Assembly (NCBI GenBank): GCA_934725575.1
Contig: CAKVCK010000028.1
Coordinates: 1 to 43,826, forward strand
Reading direction: 5' to 3'
DNA length: 43,826 bases
From: an uncultured Bacteroidales bacterium
GTDB taxonomy: Bacteria; Bacteroidota; Bacteroidia; Bacteroidales; UBA932
A program made the position numbers and the translations under genes. The notes under the pieces were generated by a model. The model saw only the letters and a program-made list of their open reading frames with translations. It made no database searches and had not been told where the DNA came from. Every line of letters begins with the position of its first letter. Position 1 is the stretch's first letter. Below are positions 17,399 to 26,135 of the stretch, piece after piece.

Positions 17399-19189
17399 AT
17401 GAAAATCAAAAACACCATATTCGGACTTACGGTAGCGGCGATTCTTGCAGGAGGTTGCTCATTCCTTGATCCGCTTCCTGACGGAAGTTACAACGACGAG
17501 AATTTCGGCGACTATCCGGAGCTGCTCAGAGGCTTTGTGGACAAGGCTTACGCCGACTATTTCCCGGCTGTCTATTACAGCACTTACTGCGCTGGTCTTG
17601 CGGCGGCCACCGATGACGCTCTCTATCGTTCGGAGACGGCGATGTGGAGATCATTCTCAAAGGGTAATGCCAGGATGGGCAACAATCCTTTCGCATCCAA
17701 GTGGAACAATGACTACACGGCCATCAACTATCTGAATCTTTTCCTTAAGGACAACGTCGGCTACAACACCCGTTATCTTGTCGATTTCGAGGCTGACAGG
17801 GTTTTCAGGAAGTGTCAGCAGGGAAGCGCCTTCGGTCTCAGAGCCTGGTTTCATTTTGACCTGCTCCGCACGTTCGCAGGCAAGGGCGTTGACGGGAATA
17901 TGTGGGGTGTCCCTCTCATGCTGACTCCGTCCGAGACGGGAAAGATGGACAACAGCTCTGTACGCAGGGCCACTGTGGACGAGTGTGTCGAGCAGATCCT
18001 GAAGGACTGTGACTCGGCCTATGTGTACCTGCCTTACAACAACAGGGACTATCCTGGTGATCCTACCCAAAGTCCTCAGGTTACAGGTGCGATTCGTTAC
18101 CGTACAATGGATCAGGTGATTGTCGATGGGCTCAGGGCTATGGTCTATCTTTTCTGGGCCAGCCCTGCGTTCAACCCATCGAATGATATGACAAGGTACG
18201 AGAACGCCGCAAAGTACGCCGCCAAGGTGATGAAGCATAAACTTGAGGTGGAAAGCACGCTTGCCGGCGGATTCAATCCCGCTAATGGATTCCGTTGGGA
18301 CAACACCAACAGCGCGGAGATCATCTGGTGCTCGACTTTCTCCGCAAGCGCCGCCACGGAGGTCGCCTTCTATCCGAGAGAGTTCGGCGGAAACGCGCAC
18401 ATAGCTCCAAGCCAGGATCTGGTGGACGCATTCCCGATGAAGAACGGATATCCTATCTCGGACAGCCGCAGTGGCTACGATCCTAAGAATCCTTACAAGG
18501 ACAGGGATCCGAGGTTCTATTCCGCGGTTTATTACGATGGCTCACAGGTGATCCGCGACCTCAACGGCGAGAAAATGTACACCTTTGAGACGAAGGATGG
18601 CGGAAAGGACGCCCCGGGAGGAACCAATGTGTCTCCGACATCATACTACATAAAGAAGTTCCTCTATAACGGCTGGAACAAAAATGACGAGAAGGTTGAT
18701 GCGGGCTACCGTTGCGTGCACATGATGAACTGGACGCACATGTGCCTGATCTTCGCGGAGGCCGCCAACAAGGTAGTCGGCCCTGTGGATGAGACGACGT
18801 TCGGTTACTCGGCCAAGCAGGCGGTCAAGTGGCTTCGCGGCCGTCCTTCCAATGACGGTGTGGCCGGTGTCGGTGCCGCCGGGGATCCTTTCCTCGATGA
18901 ATGCGCCGCCGCCGGGGTCGGTAGGTTCGAGGAACTGGTCAAGAACGAGTGGCGTGTGGAGACCTGCTTCGAGGGAGACCGCTGGTACAACCTCAGGCGT
19001 TGGGCGAAGAGTGTGGATGACGTGAATGTGGCCATCCACGGAGCCAAGATCTCGGCGGAAGGGGAGTATCAGCTCGACAACGTCGTGGAAACCTTGAAGT
19101 TCCCTTCATTGTGGGCTCCTATCCCTTACACTGACATCAGAAGGTGCTCCAACCTTGTGCAGAACGAGGGTTGGGAAACCTGGAGATAA
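17399..19189 (+). CDS. Second SusD/RagB-like lipoprotein
   Basis: 596 residues with a lipoprotein signal (MKIKNTIFGLTVAAILAGGC, Cys20), then SFLDPLPDGSYNDENF, as in SusD-type mature N-termini. TPR-like regions (FRKCQQGSAFGLRAWFHFDLLRTFAGKG..WGVPL) and a C-terminal KNEWRVETCFEGDRWYNLRRW match the SusD fold. It would form the surface lid of the shortened SusC encoded upstream. It diverges strongly from the first SusD, so this is a different pair rather than a recent duplication. Confidence 0.92.
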   Translation: MKIKNTIFGLTVAAILAGGCSFLDPLPDGSYNDENFGDYPELLRGFVDKAYADYFPAVYYSTYCAGLAAATDDALYRSETAMWRSFSKGNARMGNNPFASKWNNDYTAINYLNLFLKDNVGYNTRYLVDFEADRVFRKCQQGSAFGLRAWFHFDLLRTFAGKGVDGNMWGVPLMLTPSETGKMDNSSVRRATVDECVEQILKDCDSAYVYLPYNNRDYPGDPTQSPQVTGAIRYRTMDQVIVDGLRAMVYLFWASPAFNPSNDMTRYENAAKYAAKVMKHKLEVESTLAGGFNPANGFRWDNTNSAEIIWCSTFSASAATEVAFYPREFGGNAHIAPSQDLVDAFPMKNGYPISDSRSGYDPKNPYKDRDPRFYSAVYYDGSQVIRDLNGEKMYTFETKDGGKDAPGGTNVSPTSYYIKKFLYNGWNKNDEKVDAGYRCVHMMNWTHMCLIFAEAANKVVGPVDETTFGYSAKQAVKWLRGRPSNDGVAGVGAAGDPFLDECAAAGVGRFEELVKNEWRVETCFEGDRWYNLRRWAKSVDDVNVAIHGAKISAEGEYQLDNVVETLKFPSLWAPIPYTDIRRCSNLVQNEGWETWR

Positions 19190-19208
19190 TCATTAAATTT
19201 GGAGAGAA

Positions 19209-20249
19209 ATGAAAATGAATATGAAGAAATTGGTTTTGTCCGCTCTTGCGCCGCTCCTGCTGGCCGGGTGTTACAAGGACTACACCTTGGACTACGACTA
19301 CACGGCGGCCTACATCGCGTACCAGTACGATCTCAGGACATTCGTCATCGGTGAGGAAGGGAAATTCGACTTCACCGTGGCTCTTGCCGGAACCGCCAGG
19401 AACAACGAGGACAGAAAGGTTGAGGTGGAGCTCAGGAACGAGCTGCTTTCAGAGGACCTCTCACAGTACACCACGGCGTTCGGCGTCACAGGTTTCAACG
19501 CGCTTGACGGCTTGAACGGCAGGGGAGCCTTCGGTGACCTTAGCCAGAGATATGTCACTGAAGGGGTGAGCGGCCTGACGGAACTCACACCGCTGCCTTC
19601 TGAATATTACACTGTCGATGGCCTGGACAAGATGGTCATCAAGAAGGGAAGGCACACCGCCGCGGTCTCCATCAAGGCCACACCTGCCATCGAGGAGGAC
19701 GCGAACGCGTTCAAGCCTTACTACGCCCTCGGCTTCAAGCTGAACAAGGCGGATGTTGACTCCGTCCTGTGCGAGAAGAGTTTCGAGATCATCGTCGTGA
19801 AGTGCGAGAACAAGTTCTTCGGAAACTGGTATCACGGCGGAAAGACCGTGATCAAGAATGATGCGACCGGTGAGATCGTCTCTGAGGATGTCTACGATCT
19901 TGTGATCCCGCAGGCCGACTCCAAGGTCTATTCCCTGACGACGGTTGACGCATCGATGGTCATGACCGACAAGATTGGCCTGAACGCCGGCAAGCTCTTG
20001 CTCAAGTTCAACGGCAACGACATCACCATAACCTCGGCGGACGGATCCAAGGAGATAAGGCCGATCGCGGACCAGCCGAGTGTATATAACGATGCCAAAC
20101 TCTTGCAGGACAGGAGATTGACCCTGAATTACAGTTTCTCCAACGGTGACGGGACCACAACCTACATCACCGACTACCTACAGTTCCGCAACAGGATACG
20201 CGACGGAATCAACGAATGGCAGGACGAGAATGAGAAGAATTATGAATAG
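19209..20249 (+). CDS. DUF1735/BT_3987-like lipoprotein
   Basis: 346 residues with a lipobox (LLLAGCYKDY). After the Cys the pattern DYTAAYIAYQYDLRTFVIGEEGKFDFTVALAGTARNNEDRKVEVEL resembles the Ig-like DUF1735 domain of Bacteroidota surface glycan-binding or hydrolase-associated lipoproteins. The C-terminal ~130 residues (FFGNWYHGGKTV to LQFRNRIRDG) look like a small beta-rich domain. It is 19 bp after the second SusD gene and overlaps the following hydrolase gene. It is probably a surface glycan-binding protein (SGBP) of the second SusCD pair. The start could be any of three close Met codons (19209, 19215, 19221). Confidence 0.72.
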   Translation: MKMNMKKLVLSALAPLLLAGCYKDYTLDYDYTAAYIAYQYDLRTFVIGEEGKFDFTVALAGTARNNEDRKVEVELRNELLSEDLSQYTTAFGVTGFNALDGLNGRGAFGDLSQRYVTEGVSGLTELTPLPSEYYTVDGLDKMVIKKGRHTAAVSIKATPAIEEDANAFKPYYALGFKLNKADVDSVLCEKSFEIIVVKCENKFFGNWYHGGKTVIKNDATGEIVSEDVYDLVIPQADSKVYSLTTVDASMVMTDKIGLNAGKLLLKFNGNDITITSADGSKEIRPIADQPSVYNDAKLLQDRRLTLNYSFSNGDGTTTYITDYLQFRNRIRDGINEWQDENEKNYE

Positions 20250-23200
20250 GTTTTTACTGAATATCTTAGCGGCCCTGGTGTTAAGCCAGGGCTTTGCGGT
20301 TGCGCAGTCCGACCTGCGCTTGGTCGGCGAGAACGGTCTGAAGTTCAGCCCTGTCGCCGGAGCCACCACAGAAGTGAATGGTAACACGGTTGAGATCAGC
20401 ACCAATGGCGCCAACTCCGGCATCAGGTTCTACACTGATCTGGATGTCTCTGAATATGCGTCCCTCAGGTTCAAACTTACCAACAAGAGGAACTCGTTTC
20501 TGGTGATGGCGGTACAAATCCAGGACACGATCTACAACTCCAACAACAATAAGCAGGAGAAAGGGGCGATGAGCGACCGTCTGCTGATATTCCCGAACGA
20601 GACCCGCGAGGTGGTGATCCCGCTTCCGGCAAAGCTCCCGTATCCTGAGATCTACAACGGGTTCAAAGGCTTGCGCAACACTCCGTACTCAATTGACGAG
20701 CATTATTCCTACAGTGTCGATCTGTCTTCTGTCAAGATGATCAAGATCAACGCGTTCAAACATTTTGACGGTGCGGAATATTCGATAACGGACCTGAGGT
20801 TCGCCAGAGGCGAGAAAGCCAGACTCGCTCCTTGGATGGAATGGGACAAGTCCCGTTTCTTCCCGTTTGTGGACAGGTATGGACAGTTCAAGCATAAGGA
20901 CTGGCCGGGCAAGACCCACAGCGACGAGGACTTGCGCAAGGCAAGGGAAAAGGAGGAGGAATATCTCCGCGCCCACACCGGCGCCGGTGACTGGTCCCGC
21001 TACGGCGGTTGGAAGAACGGCCCGCGCTTTGAGGCCACAGGACATTTCCGGGTACAGAAAGTGGACGGCAAATGGTGGATGATCGATCCTGATGGCTACC
21101 TTTTCTGGTCGCACGGAGTCGTCCGCGTCACAACCTCCACCGGAATCACCCCGTTGGATGGTAGGAAGGAATATTTCGAGGACTTGCCGGAGAAGGGAAC
21201 CCCAATGGGCCATTTCTATGAGACCTACGACGCTCTTCTCAAGCCTTACTACACGGTACGTGGGATCCGGGAGACCTACGATTATTCCTCCGCCAACGCC
21301 TACAGGAAATATGGTGAGGACTACAAGAATGTCTTCGCCGATCTGGCGCACAGAAGGCTCCGCAGCTGGGGACTGAACACCATCGCCAACTCCTCGGACA
21401 AGGACATCTGCCTGATGGACAGGACTGTCTATACAGATCGCATAGAGATCTCCTCCCCAATCATCGAGGGCACTGGCGGCTCGTGGTGGAAATTCATGGA
21501 TCCGTTCAACGATGGCTTCGCCGAGTCGGTCCGCTCCCAGCTTGTCGCCCGCAAAGGGCAGCTGGATGACCCGTGGTGCCTCGGCTATTTCGTGGACAAT
21601 GAGATAAAATGGGGTGACACTGAATATCTTGCCTCCTGCACGATCATGGCTCCTGCCACCCAGAAGGCGAAGATCGCAATGGTTGACTGGCTCAAGGGAC
21701 GCTATCAGGATATTCAGAGACTCAACGGGGCATGGAAGACATCATTCTCCTCGTGGGACGCTCTGCTTGAGAACAGGAACAGGGTTCCCGCTTCGGCGAA
21801 GAAAGATCTGAAAGAGTTCAATGTGAAGATCATCGAGGCCTATTTCAGCACTGTCAGGAGAGTGTTCAAGGAGGTGGCTCCGGATGTGCTCTATCTTGGA
21901 TGCCGTTTCTCCGGTTCGAACGCCGACGTGCTCAGCATCGCTGCGAAATACTGCGATGTTCTGAGCTACAACATCTACCGTCCGGACCTGTACGATTTCT
22001 CTCTTCCTGAGGGCATTGACAAGCCGGTGATGATAGGCGAGTTCCATTTCGGGGCTATGGACCGTGGAATGTTCCACCCGGGACTTATCTACACCCGCAA
22101 CCAGAACGAGCGGGCGGATATGTACTACCGCTACGTGAAGTCCGCTATGGAGCATCCTAATATCATTGGAACGCACTGGCACCAGTTCTCAGACCAGGCC
22201 TGCACCGGCCGTTTCGACGGTGAGAACTATCAGGTCGGTTTCACGGACATCTGTGACTCACCGTACTATGAGACCGTTGACAAGGTCCGTGAGGTGGGTT
22301 ACGAGATGTACGGAATACGTTCGGGAAGGAAAAACGCCGACGCTCCGGTCTATGTGGACGCGACCGCGCTTGGAGTGTACGGAAAGGCCGGCGAGGTTCC
22401 CGGACATCCATATTCAAGGCTTGATCCTGAGAAATATGGCATCAAGGGCTCAATGGCCACGAAATGCCTTCAGTCAACAGGTCTGTATGTCGCTTTCAGC
22501 ACTGACAGCAAGTCGCTGTCGTTGAAGTGGGAGACATCGCCTCTGAAGGTTGTCGGAGTGAACACCGGCGCCAACGCCCAAAAAGGCCTGGACCTTTACA
22601 TCAAGCGTGACGGACGTTGGGTGTTCGCTGCCGTCGGCTCTCCGAATATGTCCGGAGACTGCGTCCATCACGAAAGAAAGGTCATCTCATCTATGCCGGA
22701 GGGAACCAAGGAATGTCTGTTGTACCTGCCTCTTTTTGATTCGGTTGAGTCGCTTGAGATCGGTGTGGATCCCGGCAGTACGATCACCGCGTCGCCTAAT
22801 CCTTTCGCCCACAAGATTGTCTTTCTGGGATCCAGCATAACCCACGGTTCGGCGGCAAGCCGGGCCGGGATGAGCTACGTCGCGAGGTACGGCCGTGACA
22901 ACGGGCTGTACTGCCTGAATCTTGGGTTCAGCGGTCAGGCCAAGCTTCAGGAATACTGGGCAAGAGTGGCCGCGGACATTGACGCTGATGCCTTTGTGTT
23001 CGACCAGTTCTCGAATCCTTCCGCAAAAGTGATAGACGAATCTTTCGACCGCTTTGTGGACATCATCCGTGAGGCTCATCCTGAGACTCCGCTGATCTTC
23101 CTTCAGACAATCCGCCGGGAGAAACGTAATTTCAACGAAGAGGCTGACGCTTTTGAGGCCGCGAAGCAGAAGGCCGGCGAGGAGAAGGTCAGGGCCAGAA

Positions 23201-23364
23201 TGAAGACAGACAGGAACATCTATTTCATTCCTTCGGACGGTTTCCTCGGCGATGACAGCCTCGGTACAGCCGACGGCACGCATCCTACGGATGTCGGCTT
23301 CTCCCGCATCCTGGAGAAGATGTCTCCGAAGCTGAACAAGATCCTGAAGAAATATATTCGTTAA
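20242..23364 (+). CDS. Exported GH50-like (agarase-type) hydrolase fused to GxDLY-SGNH esterase
   Basis: 1040 residues in three parts. After a signal peptide (MNRFLLNILAALVLSQGFAVAQ), residues ~20-210 form a beta-sandwich like the galactose-binding domain preceding agarases. Residues ~260-690 form a GH50-like TIM barrel: GKWWMIDPDGYLFWSHG, VDNEIKWG (Glu454, predicted acid/base), GEFHFGAMDRGMFHPG (Glu600, predicted nucleophile), HWHQFSDQACTGRFDGENYQ. Residues ~705-1040 are a GxDLY domain (KGLDLYIKRDGRW) plus SGNH hydrolase (GSSITHG with Ser865; GFSGQAK; Asp1011 and His1014 in DGTHPTDVG). One chain could thus cleave a galactan-like backbone and remove ester groups. An upstream in-frame ATG at 20230 is possible; the longer open frame merely overlaps the DUF1735 gene. 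Confidence 0.85.
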   Translation: MNRFLLNILAALVLSQGFAVAQSDLRLVGENGLKFSPVAGATTEVNGNTVEISTNGANSGIRFYTDLDVSEYASLRFKLTNKRNSFLVMAVQIQDTIYNSNNNKQEKGAMSDRLLIFPNETREVVIPLPAKLPYPEIYNGFKGLRNTPYSIDEHYSYSVDLSSVKMIKINAFKHFDGAEYSITDLRFARGEKARLAPWMEWDKSRFFPFVDRYGQFKHKDWPGKTHSDEDLRKAREKEEEYLRAHTGAGDWSRYGGWKNGPRFEATGHFRVQKVDGKWWMIDPDGYLFWSHGVVRVTTSTGITPLDGRKEYFEDLPEKGTPMGHFYETYDALLKPYYTVRGIRETYDYSSANAYRKYGEDYKNVFADLAHRRLRSWGLNTIANSSDKDICLMDRTVYTDRIEISSPIIEGTGGSWWKFMDPFNDGFAESVRSQLVARKGQLDDPWCLGYFVDNEIKWGDTEYLASCTIMAPATQKAKIAMVDWLKGRYQDIQRLNGAWKTSFSSWDALLENRNRVPASAKKDLKEFNVKIIEAYFSTVRRVFKEVAPDVLYLGCRFSGSNADVLSIAAKYCDVLSYNIYRPDLYDFSLPEGIDKPVMIGEFHFGAMDRGMFHPGLIYTRNQNERADMYYRYVKSAMEHPNIIGTHWHQFSDQACTGRFDGENYQVGFTDICDSPYYETVDKVREVGYEMYGIRSGRKNADAPVYVDATALGVYGKAGEVPGHPYSRLDPEKYGIKGSMATKCLQSTGLYVAFSTDSKSLSLKWETSPLKVVGVNTGANAQKGLDLYIKRDGRWVFAAVGSPNMSGDCVHHERKVISSMPEGTKECLLYLPLFDSVESLEIGVDPGSTITASPNPFAHKIVFLGSSITHGSAASRAGMSYVARYGRDNGLYCLNLGFSGQAKLQEYWARVAADIDADAFVFDQFSNPSAKVIDESFDRFVDIIREAHPETPLIFLQTIRREKRNFNEEADAFEAAKQKAGEEKVRARMKTDRNIYFIPSDGFLGDDSLGTADGTHPTDVGFSRILEKMSPKLNKILKKYIR

Positions 23365-23370
23365 GACTTT

Positions 23371-24303
23371 ATGAGACAAATCCTTGCATATTCATTGATC
23401 CTGCTGGCTCTCGTTTCGTGCGGAACCGGCAGGAAGGCTGCTGTGTCGGAGTCAAAGGAGACGGCCACGGTTCAGATGCGTGTCGGCTCTTACAACCTTT
23501 GGAGGCCCGGTCCGCGCGATGACGGCTATGCCTGGGACATCCGGAAGTACCGTCTGGCCAAGACAATCGCCGACATAGGTTTCGATGTGTTCGGTGTGCA
23601 GGAATTCGACACCGTGATCCAGAATGATCTGCCGGGTCTTGTCGAGAAGGAAGGCGGCAACTATGAATGGTTCATATTCAGCCCTTACAACAAGGAAGGG
23701 GGAGCCGGTCCGAAGGCGCAGGGAATCGTCTATCGCAAGAATCGTTTCACGATGTTGGAGAGCCACCATTTCTGGCTGTCTCCGACTCCGGACGTGAAGA
23801 GCAAGGGATGGGATGAGAAGAAATATACCCGTGGGGCTTGCTGCGCCATATTCAAGGAAAACGCTACGGGGCTGCGTTTCTTCCTGATGATGAGCCATAT
23901 GCCTTTGGGAAAGGAGGCCAATGCCAATGCCGCTCCGGTCATCCTTGAGCGGGCGAAGGAATATAACCCCGAGGACCTTCCGTCGTTCTTTGTGGGCGAC
24001 CTTAACACAAGGGAATGGACCAAGTCTTCGGAATTGTTCCGCACTTATTGGAACGACTCCTTCCTGACCGTTCCGGCTGATGTCCGCAAAGGCTCCGTCG
24101 GGACTTTCAACAAGCGGGGGGAGAACGAGGATATGAACGCCGCCCCGAGGATAGACTACATCTATTATCGTGGAGAAGGGGTCAAGCCTCTTGGCTACAC
24201 CTGCGACAACAGGCGGTACGAAGGGTACTATCCTTCAGATCATTGCCCGATCTACGCTGATTTCATTGTGACATTGCCTTTAGTCTCGACGGAAGGCCGG
24301 TAA
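23371..24303 (+). CDS. Exported EEP-superfamily lipoprotein (endonuclease/exonuclease/phosphatase fold)
   Basis: 310 residues with a lipoprotein signal ending LALVSCGTG. The EEP catalytic blocks are present in order: RVGSYNLW (Asn), FGVQEFD (Glu), MMSHMP (His), FFVGDLNTREW (Asp/Asn), RIDYIYYRG, and PSDHCPIYADF (Asp-His). The superfamily hydrolyses phosphodiester or phosphomonoester bonds with Mg2+ in nucleic acids, inositol phosphates or lipids. Its location in the PUL operon and its lipid anchor suggest action on an extracellular phosphorylated molecule or glycan, not on DNA. That substrate idea is inference. Confidence 0.82.
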   Translation: MRQILAYSLILLALVSCGTGRKAAVSESKETATVQMRVGSYNLWRPGPRDDGYAWDIRKYRLAKTIADIGFDVFGVQEFDTVIQNDLPGLVEKEGGNYEWFIFSPYNKEGGAGPKAQGIVYRKNRFTMLESHHFWLSPTPDVKSKGWDEKKYTRGACCAIFKENATGLRFFLMMSHMPLGKEANANAAPVILERAKEYNPEDLPSFFVGDLNTREWTKSSELFRTYWNDSFLTVPADVRKGSVGTFNKRGENEDMNAAPRIDYIYYRGEGVKPLGYTCDNRRYEGYYPSDHCPIYADFIVTLPLVSTEGR

Positions 24304-24313
24304 ATGTTTGGAA

Positions 24314-25117
24314 ATGAGATTCACGCTTGGTACATATAACCTCAGGATGGAGCATCTTGACTCCGGACACGATAACTGCTGGGCGGTCAGGAAACCAAGG
24401 CTACTGGCATCCCTGCGGAGCGCCGGGTTCGATGTGGCCGGTCTTCAGGAGGTCAACTCCAGGATGCAGCGGGACTTGACGGAAGATCTTGGGAATGAAT
24501 ATTCATTCTGGTTTTTCAGTCCATATTCACAGAACGGGGAAGGGGACAAGGCACACGGCATAATGTTCAAAAAATCACTTTTCGACATGCTTGAAAGGAG
24601 TTTTTTCTGGATCTCCGACACTCCTGATGTCTGTTCGCTGGCGGATGTCGGACCGAACGGAAACTATCGCCGTGGAGGGTGCTGCGCCGTTTTGAGACAC
24701 AAAGCCTCCGGGGATCGGTTTTTCCTGATGTGCACGCACGCCTGCTACAACAAGAAACCCAACGCCAGATTCGCACCTCTCTACCGCAGTGTGGAGGAAC
24801 GGTTCAATGCGGAGAAACTCCCGTCATTCTTTGTCGGGGATATGAACGCCACGCCTGAATCGGATGCGTCAAAGGTGTTTCGTGAATATTGGCTTGACAC
24901 CTATGACATTGCCTCACCGTCTGTCAGCGTGGGGCCTGAAAACACATACAATGCCTATAAATATCCCGCCGGGCTCTCCCGTATAGATTACATCTATTAT
25001 CGTGGCGCTTCTGTCAGCGTTGAATCCTACCGTTGCGATGCCTCTTTGTACTCCGGCGGCTATGCGTCGGATCATTTCCCGGTCTCGGCTGTCATACGGA
25101 TCGATTCCGGGCAGTAA
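24314..25117 (+). CDS. Second EEP-superfamily protein, no signal peptide
   Basis: 267 residues starting MRFTLGTYNLRM at ATG 24314 (a TTG six bases upstream is the only alternative). It carries the same blocks as the preceding gene: GTYNL, AGLQEVN, CTHAC, FFVGDMNATPESD, RIDYIYYRG and ASDHFPVSAV. The two proteins are clear paralogues, but this one lacks a signal peptide or lipobox and should remain cytoplasmic. Tandem secreted and cytosolic copies suggest successive hydrolysis of the same type of bond outside and inside the cell. It is the last intact plus-strand gene of the PUL and converges with a GDPD remnant 3 bp away. Confidence 0.8.
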   Translation: MRFTLGTYNLRMEHLDSGHDNCWAVRKPRLLASLRSAGFDVAGLQEVNSRMQRDLTEDLGNEYSFWFFSPYSQNGEGDKAHGIMFKKSLFDMLERSFFWISDTPDVCSLADVGPNGNYRRGGCCAVLRHKASGDRFFLMCTHACYNKKPNARFAPLYRSVEERFNAEKLPSFFVGDMNATPESDASKVFREYWLDTYDIASPSVSVGPENTYNAYKYPAGLSRIDYIYYRGASVSVESYRCDASLYSGGYASDHFPVSAVIRIDSGQ

Positions 25118-25119
25118 GT

Positions 25120-25290
25120 TTATCTTCTTCTCTCCCTTTTGCCGAGTTTCTCCCTGATAAGAAGCGGGTCGTTTGTCGTGATGCAATCGACACCGATGTC
25201 GATCATATTCTGTGCGTCCTTTTCTGTCTTTGCCGCCCAACAATTCACATTCATTTTGTTGTCGCGGGCCTGTTCGTCTTTGCCGGAAAC
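25120..25290 (-). pseudogene. GDPD (glycerophosphodiester phosphodiesterase) C-terminal remnant
   Basis: On the minus strand, reading back from the stop at 25120-25122, about 55 residues match the end of a GDPD: DNKMNVNCWAAKTEKDAQN, then IDIGVDCITTNDPLLIREK and a basic tail. The V-x-x-W-T/A-V..D and GVD-I-TNDP pattern is the conserved last strand and helix of the GDPD TIM barrel. Roughly 200 N-terminal residues, including the catalytic HR and E-x-D motifs, are missing. Upstream of about 25290 the sequence becomes a GH94 gene on the other strand. It is too short to be functional. Confidence 0.72.
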
Positions 25291-26097
25291 CGGTACGCCG
25301 ATCTTCTTGACCGTCTCGGAAAGGACTCCTCGGCTGTGCGGAAGGCGGTCGGGAATATGTCCGAAGCTGTCAAGGAATATGGCTGGGACGGGAGCTGGTT
25401 CCTGCGTGCGTATGACTATTTCGGCCGCAAGATCGGATCCGGGGATTGTGAGGAAGGCAAGATATTCATTGAAAGTCAGGGGTGGTGCGCGATGGCTCGC
25501 ATCGGCGCCGAGGAAGGTCTTTGTGACAAGGCTTTGGATTCAGTGAAGGAGCGTCTGGAATGTCCGCACGGCATCGTCCTCAACAATCCGGCTTTCTGCA
25601 GATACTATCCTGAATATGGTGAAATCTCCTCATATCCTGAAGGTTATAAGGAAAACGCCGGAGTGTTCTGCCACAACAACGCTTGGGTGATCATCGGTGA
25701 GGCTATGGCCGGCCGTACGGATGATGCCTGGAGACACTATTGCCAAATAGCACCGTCCTTCATCAAGGATCAGACCCTTCACAAGGTCGAGCCTTATGTT
25801 TACTGCCAGATGGTTGCTGGAAAGGATGCCGCCCGTCCGGGTGAGGGCAAGAACAGCTGGCTGACCGGAACCGCCGCCTGGAACTGGAACGCGGTCTCGG
25901 AATATCTCCTTGGCGTGAAACCACAGTTCGACGGCCTTCTGATCGAGCCGTGCCTGCCGGCCACAGTGTCTGAATACCACATCCACAGAGTTTTCCGAGA
26001 GGCGACGTATGACATCACGATTCGCAACACGGGGGCTGGCAAGTCCAGTTTCATCCCGTACTCTCCGGGACATCATACTCTGGTTCTGGACCTGTAA
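25283..26097 (+). pseudogene. GH94 glycoside phosphorylase C-terminal remnant
   Basis: From about 25293 the plus strand encodes ~268 residues matching the C-terminal part of cellobiose/cellodextrin phosphorylase-type GH94 enzymes: RYADLLDRLGKDSSA, YGWDGSWFLRAYDYFG, CEEGKIFIESQGWCAMA, YPEGYKENAGVFCHNNAW, YVYCQMVAGKDA, NSWLTGTAAWNW and FDGLLIEPCLPATV. Full GH94 proteins are ~800 residues or more. The N-terminal two thirds, including the GDWNDGMN region with the catalytic Asp, are absent, so it cannot be active. The apparent N-terminal extension back to 25033 reads antisense through the GDPD remnant and EEP gene and is not real. Confidence 0.8.
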
Positions 26098-26135
26098 GGC
26101 TTTGTCCTGTTATTCGTTGAAGGATTCGGACAGTG

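Noticed and set aside
25033..25290. N-terminal part of the long frame leading into GH94
   Set aside because: It reads antisense through the GDPD remnant and overlaps the second EEP gene; no GH94 similarity appears before about 25293.
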